Assembly: GCF_936933875.1 (NCBI RefSeq)
Contig: NZ_CAKZIK010000047.1
Location: forward strand, 1-37,153
Direction: 5' to 3'
DNA from: an uncultured Chryseobacterium sp.
Lineage (GTDB): Bacteria > Bacteroidota > Bacteroidia > Flavobacteriales > Weeksellaceae
Length of the DNA: 37,153 nucleotides
Part shown: in pieces, positions 33,370-37,153 of the stretch
Layout of the letters: every line of letters begins with the position of its first letter
How positions within the stretch are numbered: position 1 is the first letter of the stretch
The notes under the pieces: generated by a model
Databases searched by the model: none
The model's input: only the letters and a program-made list of their open reading frames with translations
Told to the model about the DNA's origin: nothing
Translations under genes and position numbers: made by a program

Positions 33370-33377
33370 TACTTTTA
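33370..33377 (+). promoter_or_regulatory. -7-like box four bases before the ATG at 33382
   Basis: TACTTTTA (7 of 8), then CCCT and ATG. It lies directly after the Lrp terminator, so the following gene has to start its own transcript here or nearby. Same spacing as before folP, trmH and the ABC gene. Confidence 0.45.
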
Positions 33378-33381
33378 CCCT

Positions 33382-33753
33382 ATGAATACAGATTTCGCCA
33401 ACGAAAGCCCTAAAAAAGGAACCGGATTTATCCTTACGCTCGCTTTGCTTTTACTTCTATCTTTAAACGGTTTCGGGATTGATTTGGACGAATTCAACAA
33501 CCACACGGATTTAAATATCCCTCGTTGGTATTTTTATCTCGTTTTCTTCGTTGATTTTTTGATGGTTGTAGGTTTAGTTTTGATTTTCATGTACCGAAAA
33601 GTTGGAGTTTATCTTTTCCCGGCTGCAGTTCTACTCCACTTCTTCCTGCATAATTTTTACCTGTCCACATTTCTTTATACAGACGTTACCAACATGTTTC
33701 TGTTTACTTTAGGATTATTTTTCATTATTCCGAAGTGGCAGTTTTTTAAATAA
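33382..33753 (+). CDS. Small integral membrane protein, unknown function
   Basis: 123 residues with three or four predicted membrane helices: GFILTLALLLLLSLNGFGI, WYFYLVFFVDFLMVVGLVLIFM, VGVYLFPAAVLLHFFLHNFY and NMFLFTLGLFFII. Not assigned to a family. The frame is open 24 codons upstream through the Lrp terminator, so ATG 33382 is used. Two bases separate its stop from the next gene, so they form an operon. Confidence 0.75.
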   Translation: MNTDFANESPKKGTGFILTLALLLLLSLNGFGIDLDEFNNHTDLNIPRWYFYLVFFVDFLMVVGLVLIFMYRKVGVYLFPAAVLLHFFLHNFYLSTFLYTDVTNMFLFTLGLFFIIPKWQFFK

Positions 33754-33755
33754 TT

Positions 33756-34130
33756 ATGTTCGGCAAAGGCATTTTAACCATCGTTTTCCTCATCATCTCC
33801 AATGTTTTTATGACATTAGCTTGGTATGGACACCTGAAATTTGAAGAAATGGGCTGGCTGAAAAAGACCGGTATTTTCACAATCATACTTCTAAGTTGGG
33901 GTTTGGCTTTGTTTGAATATATTTTTCAGGTTCCGGCAAACAAAATGGGCTTCAACGAAAACGGCGGACCTTTCAGTTTATTTCAGCTGAAAGTTATACA
34001 GGAAGTCATTACGCTGATTGTCTTTACCGCATTTGCGCTTATTGCCTTTAAAAATCAGGAACTGAAGATGAACCATTTGTATGCTGCAATTTGTTTGGTA
34101 GCGGCGGTTTGGTTTGTGTTTAGGAATTAA
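33756..34130 (+). CDS. DMT-family small membrane protein (DUF486)
   Basis: 124 residues, four transmembrane helices. NVFMTLAWYGHLKF near the N-terminus, SWGLALFEYIFQVPANKMGF in the middle and FSLFQLKVIQEVITLIVFTAFA are the conserved features of DUF486, a half-size relative of drug/metabolite transporters. The substrate is unknown. It starts two bases after the previous stop. It is the last core-like gene before the IS110 element. Confidence 0.9.
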   Translation: MFGKGILTIVFLIISNVFMTLAWYGHLKFEEMGWLKKTGIFTIILLSWGLALFEYIFQVPANKMGFNENGGPFSLFQLKVIQEVITLIVFTAFALIAFKNQELKMNHLYAAICLVAAVWFVFRN

Positions 34131-34283
34131 AAAAATACGGCAAAACAAGGAAGTCTTTACAATTTACTTAAACAGAAACGTACGGGGAAAAAAAATTGTG
34201 GCTATTTTTCAGAAATTTATGAGATTTTATTGAACCCCGCATCTTGCAAAACCCATCTTTACTTTGCATCCATAAAATAAATA

Positions 34284-34436
34284 CCTTTAGAAAGCAAAAC
34301 AGAGTGACCTAAAAAACCCTGTAAATTAAATCAGATTTAACTAACATATCAGTACTCTGTTTTGCATAAAGGTTGAACTGATGTTTCAAATAGAATATTA
34401 GACAAGAACTACTAAAGATTTTAAAACCATTCAACC
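34284..34436 (+). ncRNA. Candidate IS110 bridge RNA
   Basis: Two adjacent stem-loops. The first has arms 34284-34305 and 34354-34372 (GCAAAACAGAGT with ACTCTGTTTTGC, extended by CCTTTA/TAAAGG) around a 48-base loop. The second has arms GGTTGAA (34371-34377) and TTCAACC (34430-34436) around a 52-base loop. Two successive hairpins with large internal loops, upstream of the recombinase, match the target-binding and donor-binding loop plan of IS110 bridge RNAs. CTAACATAT (34341-34349) is complementary to ATATGTTAG at 35497-35505; ATAGAATAT (34390-34398) is identical to 35492-35500. RNA ends are unknown. Confidence 0.5.
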
Positions 34437-34456
34437 ACCTTTCAAAAAATAAAGAT

Positions 34457-35461
34457 ATGAAAAATTACAAAAACTACCTGGGTTTCGACGTCTCCAAAAA
34501 CACCTTGGACTACTGCCTCCTGATTCCGGAAAGAGACACGGTAAAAAGAGGAAGCGTCGCCAATGAGAAAAAGTCTCTGCAGACGCTATTTGCAACGTTT
34601 TTAAAGGAAGGACTGATAATGGAGGACACACTCGTGGTCTTCGAGCATACCGGAATCTATTCCACGATTTTGGCGGTGTTCCTGTGCGAGAACGGTTGGA
34701 ACTATGCGGAAGTCCCCGCAATCGAGATCAAGCGTTCCAGAGGACTTTCCAGAGGCAAGAGCGACACGATAGATGCAGAGGAAGTCTCCAAATACGCAAT
34801 GAGAAACGTGGACAAGATCCAACTCTCGGAAGTTCCCGAAATCATCTACCAGCAACTGATGCTGATGAATGCGGAACGTGAAAAACTCATCGCTGCCATA
34901 AAAAGTTTCGAGCGCACTTCGGAGGGCGAGGAATTCTTGGGAAAGGAAGTTTATAAAAGCGTGAAATCTGCCAACAGAAAGACGGTAACGTTCCTGAAAT
35001 CCCAGTTGAAAACCCTGGAACTGGCAATAAGCAAACTCGTCAGGAGCGATGAAGACCTTAACGCTAAACAGGAGCTGTTGCGCAGCATACCGGGAGTCGG
35101 AGAAATCGGAACGCTTTATCTGCTGCTCACCACGAAGGGATTTCTGCGGTTCAGGAATGCGAGAAAATATGCGTGCTACTGCGGAATAGCGCCATTCGGG
35201 AGAACATCGGGAACCAGCATCCGGGGGAAAAGCAGGGTGAGCCCTTTTGCCGACAAAAAGATGAAGTCGATACTGCACCTGCTTTCACTGACGGCAATAA
35301 AGTACGACCACGAGCTGAAGCTCTACTACGAGCGAAAACAGGCGGAAGGAAAACCGAAAATGTTGGCGCTAAACAACGTTAAATTCAAACTCGTCAACCG
35401 GATTTTTGCGGTCATCGAGCGTGGGACTCCCTACGTGAAAACACAACAATTTGCGGCATGA
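34457..35461 (+). CDS. IS110-family transposase (bridge-RNA-guided recombinase type)
   Basis: 334 residues. The N-terminal RuvC-like DEDD domain has Asp11 in LGFDVSKN, Glu63 in VVFEHTGIYS, and Asp103 and Asp106 in GKSDTIDAEEV. A helical linker (about 130-210) leads to the C-terminal Tnp domain with LRSIPGVGEIGTLYLLL (helix-hairpin-helix) and RTSGTSIRGKSRVSPFADKK, whose serine (Ser251 or Ser254) would be the nucleophile. All catalytic residues are present, so it appears active. No frameshift. The non-coding region lies upstream, as in the IS110 group rather than the IS1111 group. Confidence 0.93.
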   Translation: MKNYKNYLGFDVSKNTLDYCLLIPERDTVKRGSVANEKKSLQTLFATFLKEGLIMEDTLVVFEHTGIYSTILAVFLCENGWNYAEVPAIEIKRSRGLSRGKSDTIDAEEVSKYAMRNVDKIQLSEVPEIIYQQLMLMNAEREKLIAAIKSFERTSEGEEFLGKEVYKSVKSANRKTVTFLKSQLKTLELAISKLVRSDEDLNAKQELLRSIPGVGEIGTLYLLLTTKGFLRFRNARKYACYCGIAPFGRTSGTSIRGKSRVSPFADKKMKSILHLLSLTAIKYDHELKLYYERKQAEGKPKMLALNNVKFKLVNRIFAVIERGTPYVKTQQFAA

Positions 35462-35501
35462 AAAAATTCAAAATATTGCTTGTTTTTTGACATAGAATAT
35501 G

Positions 35502-35515
35502 TTAGCAGAAGGTGT
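35502..35515 (+). repeat. Motif copy 2 (TTAGCAGAAGGTGT) at the IS110 right end
   Basis: Matches 36915-36928 (minus) at 13 of 14 positions, giving an inverted pair that brackets the two broken lipoprotein genes. It starts exactly at the predicted end of the IS110 element and overlaps the last base of the lipoprotein stop codon region. Confidence 0.6.
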
Positions 35516-35995
35516 TATTTTAAACTGTCTTTTGGTATTTTAAATAGTTTCCAATTCATATAGTTTGGATATTTTCTTCTTAATATTTCATAATAAATAT
35601 AATAAGGCTTAGATTCACCCATTTTTATATATTCAATTTCTTTATTTATTAAGTTATTTTCTCTAAATTGACATATTAAAGCTTTACCTGATTTAAATGA
35701 ATATAAACTGACTGTAGTAATATCTTCATTATAATAAACTCCCAGTAGGAAAAAATTTTCATCTAAATTTTCCAACAGTTGTGTTCCCGTCAAAAAAAAC
35801 GTACTTATTCGTGTTTTTTATATTTTCATTATTACTTTCCCTATATATAATTGTTGTTCCTTTTTGACCATATTCATTCAATGATTTTGAAATTATTGGA
35901 TGTATTTTATTTTGTTTCTCACAAGAACACAATAAAATAATTATAATGAAGTATAAAAGATGTTTATTTGTTTCTGATTGAAATAATATATTCAT
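35515..35995 (-). pseudogene. Frameshifted small lipoprotein gene
   Basis: Two overlapping frames make one protein. The upstream part (35759-35995) has a lipoprotein signal (LLYFIIIILLCSC, then EKQNKIHP) and ends NKYVFFDGNTTVGKFR. The downstream part (35515-35793) continues LTGTQLLENLDENFFLLGVY to IPKDSLK. They meet at a run of eight T on the coding strand (35792-35799); with seven T the reading becomes NKYVFLTGTQLLENLDENFF and gives one lipoprotein of about 157 residues. It is either a true mutation, a phase-variable tract or a homopolymer sequencing error. The start overlaps the end of the upstream broken gene by 32 bases, so the two were probably translationally coupled. Function unknown; AT-rich. 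Confidence 0.65.
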
Positions 35996-36874
35996 GAGCA
36001 TTGTATTTAGTTATTAATATTCCATACACAGCATTCTCAAATAATTCACCTTCTTCATCCCCTTCAGGGTTATATCCTGTTAAATAATTTCCATAGTGTA
36101 CGAATTCATGTAGAACAGTTACAGCTAAAAGAAAATTGGTCGCTTCTATTGTTGATGATAGAGATGCATTCTGAAGCCCTAATACATAATAATATATAAA
36201 ACTTCAGGCGTTATATCTACCTACTGCTTCATCATCATCATAAATAAATGCCCAAGGACATTGTTGTATGTTGTCTGATCCACCGCTGCCACCAGAATAA
36301 TTAGGGTCGAATCCTTCATACCCAGGTTGCCACGCAGGATCTGTATACATACCGTCATCGGGATTTCCACCACCAACACAAGGTGAGGTGCTACTTGTCA
36401 TGGTAATGACAGAAATCTGTGTGTCTCTTATGTCATAAATTTTCTTAGTTCGTGAAAAGTTTTGTAAATCTATTTTTTTACTTTCTTTTTGAAATCCACT
36501 GTAAATAACAACCTTTGAATCTATAATCTCTCCATTCTGTTCTTTAATAATTAAATTTCTAATCGAAGAGTCTAAACTTGGTAATGTAAAAACATATTTT
36601 ATTTTAGTCCCATTTATTAATTTTAGGATAAATGAATTTTCTAACTCAATTTCATGTACAGAATTAGTATTTTCAGAAGAGGATTTTGAGTAAGGATTTA
36701 TACTTTCGTTTTTTCTAATATGTTTTAAAACATTTGGTGGCAGATTTTTTTTATTTAATACATACACATTTGACTTGCTGTTTTTTGCGTTTTGTTCAAA
36801 AACATTTTCTTGCCTACAAGAAAAGACAAACACAATAATAAAATCAGCGGAATAAAAAGAAAATTTTTTTTCAT
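35964..36874 (-). pseudogene. Broken lipoprotein gene with a HExxH metallopeptidase-like C-terminus
   Basis: The main open part (36204-36833) is a secreted-type protein ending WAFIYDDDEAVGRYNA and a TGA at 36204-36206. The same frame continues without another stop to TAA at 35964-35966, reading SFIYYYYVLGLQNASLSS, then FLLAVTVLHEFVHYGNY and EEGELFENAVYG. HEFVH (36096-36110) is a HExxH zinc-site motif, and the distal Glu region may supply the third ligand. The N-terminus is also broken: from ATG 36874 the frame gives MKKNFLFIPLI, and one extra T in the run at 36840-36843 would join it to FIIVFVFSCRQE, a good lipoprotein signal. Intact, it would be about 304 residues. Function unknown; two lesions suggest decay. 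Confidence 0.65.
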
Positions 36875-36914
36875 ACTTAATCTTTGTTAACAGGTTTTTA
36901 GGGTTAGTTTAGAT

Positions 36915-36928
36915 ACACTTTCTGCTAA
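36915..36928 (-). repeat. Motif copy 3 (TTAGCAGAAAGTGT)
   Basis: Minus strand TTAGCAGAAAGTGT, beginning four bases after the -7 box TATATTTG, so it would form the very 5' end of the mRNA for the broken lipoprotein genes. Confidence 0.6.
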
Positions 36929-36932
36929 GACC

Positions 36933-36940
36933 CAAATATA
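36933..36940 (-). promoter_or_regulatory. -7 promoter box for the broken lipoprotein genes
   Basis: Minus strand TATATTTG, exact TAnnTTTG, 58 bases before ATG 36874. No clear -33 TTG. Confidence 0.5.
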
Positions 36941-36983
36941 CACAATCCCAAACAAAAAAAACACGCCTCACAGCGTAGTCATG

Positions 36984-37010
36984 GTCGGAAGATTTCTCTT
37001 CCGACTTTTT
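36984..37010 (+). terminator. Orphan plus-strand terminator
   Basis: Perfect 9-bp stem GTCGGAAGA / TCTTCCGAC with loop TTTC and a following T-run. No plus-strand gene ends just upstream; the nearest is the IS110 transposase at 35461. It may be left over from a lost gene. Confidence 0.75.
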
Positions 37011-37066
37011 GTATTTAAAATTGTTTGATTTTTTTTGGTTAATTTGTTGATTTTCAATGATTTAAT

Positions 37067-37097
37067 TTGGATTAATGGGTTTTATTTCGTATCTTTA
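37067..37097 (+). promoter_or_regulatory. Promoter of the right-edge gene
   Basis: TTG (37067-37069), 20-base spacer, TATCTTTA (37090-37097; 7 of 8 to TAnnTTTG), 20 bases before the ATG. Confidence 0.55.
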
Positions 37098-37117
37098 TAT
37101 CTGATAATCAATAACTT

Positions 37118-37153
37118 ATGTCAGTATTTAAAGACCACAAGATTTCTCTTAAA
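37118..37153 (+). CDS. Start of a gene cut by the window edge
   Basis: ATG at 37118 opens MSVFKDHKISLK, 12 codons to the edge with no stop. A promoter at consensus spacing and an upstream terminator support a real start. The product cannot be identified from 12 residues. Confidence 0.55.
   Translation, partial: MSVFKDHKISLK

Larger units (their letters stand above)
34131..35502 (+). mobile_element. IS110-family insertion sequence (left end approximate)
   Basis: One DEDD-type recombinase gene preceded by a 326-base non-coding region that can fold into two consecutive stem-loops, and followed by a short non-coding right end. The right end is placed near 35500 because both candidate guide loops match sequence meeting there. 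The left end could not be fixed (34131 to about 34280). No terminal inverted repeats or target duplication were found, as expected for the IS110 group. TTGACA at 35487-35492 could serve as the -35 half of a promoter completed when the element circularises. The recombinase gene is visibly richer in G and C than its surroundings. Confidence 0.65.

Noticed and set aside
35792..35799. Programmed ribosomal frameshift at the T8 run
   Set aside because: No downstream stimulatory structure was seen, and neighbouring lesions suggest mutation or sequence error instead.
36204..36206. In-frame TGA as selenocysteine or recoding
   Set aside because: No selenocysteine insertion structure was evident, the position is not a Cys-like catalytic site, and the same gene carries a second lesion at its signal peptide; decay is simpler.
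36971..36989. Sequence resembling lacZ-alpha vector DNA (AGCGTAGTCATGG)
   Set aside because: Similarity is only a dozen bases and the surrounding sequence is unlike vector; considered chance.

Overview
The window is a chromosomal segment from a low-GC Bacteroidota, most likely a Flavobacteriia member of the Chryseobacterium/Kaistella/Epilithonimonas group (Weeksellaceae). Supporting signs: promoters of the TTG-N17-23-TAnnTTTG type; almost no Shine-Dalgarno sequences; family markers such as a DUF5916 outer-membrane protein, a BT_3928-type DoxX protein, DUF1599, flavobacterial TamB, and a DnaG without zinc ligands; and intergenic repeats typical of this clade. Genus assignment is inference from protein style and was not checked by search.

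Layout. 1-640: an AT-rich accessory gene. 672-3056: a ferredoxin reductase/2Fe-2S ferredoxin pair (minus), divergent from a DUF3108 protein. 3163-5583: a large CBM9/DUF5916 envelope protein. 5712-9150: pheS, a YceI lipoprotein, an orphan ABC ATPase and yjdM. 9279-12718: an RsmB-like rRNA methyltransferase and asnB, separated by a 560-base AT-rich gap. 12833-17861: a minus-strand block holding an S24-type repressor, prmA, tpiA, a TerB-like protein, a DoxX protein and DUF1599; the last five appear to be transcribed from a consensus promoter upstream of DUF1599. 18083-24015: folP, an M28 peptidase, a small unknown protein, dnaG and clpP. 24068-24154: tRNA-Ser(GGA). 24262-27954: ansA, trmH, rsmE and tsaD. 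27959-34130: tamB, an Lrp/AsnC regulator and two small membrane proteins. From about 34131 the window is accessory: an IS110-family element with a recognisable candidate bridge RNA, then two minus-strand lipoprotein genes broken by frameshifts and a stop codon, and the first codons of a further gene at the right edge.

Much of the conserved part is RNA and translation maintenance (PheS, the RsmB-like enzyme, PrmA, TrmH, RsmE, TsaD, tRNA-Ser), cell-envelope biogenesis (TamB, DUF5916, YceI, DUF3108) and core metabolism (TpiA, FolP, AsnB, AnsA). The intergenic spaces are rich in dispersed repeats: palindromic elements, TTCGACTTCGCTCA repeats (one inside the rsmE reading frame), TGGTGAA microsatellites and nested fold-back elements.

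The strongest leads are: (1) the IS110 element, whose upstream region folds into two successive stem-loops with 9-base matches, one in each loop, to sequence meeting at the predicted right end; (2) a 13-14 base motif (TTAGCAGAARGTGT) found three times beside accessory genes, one copy at the IS110 right end; (3) a set of genes whose -7 promoter box ends 4-5 bases before the ATG, implying leaderless mRNAs; and (4) a consensus tsaD promoter lying within the first codons of divergent tamB.
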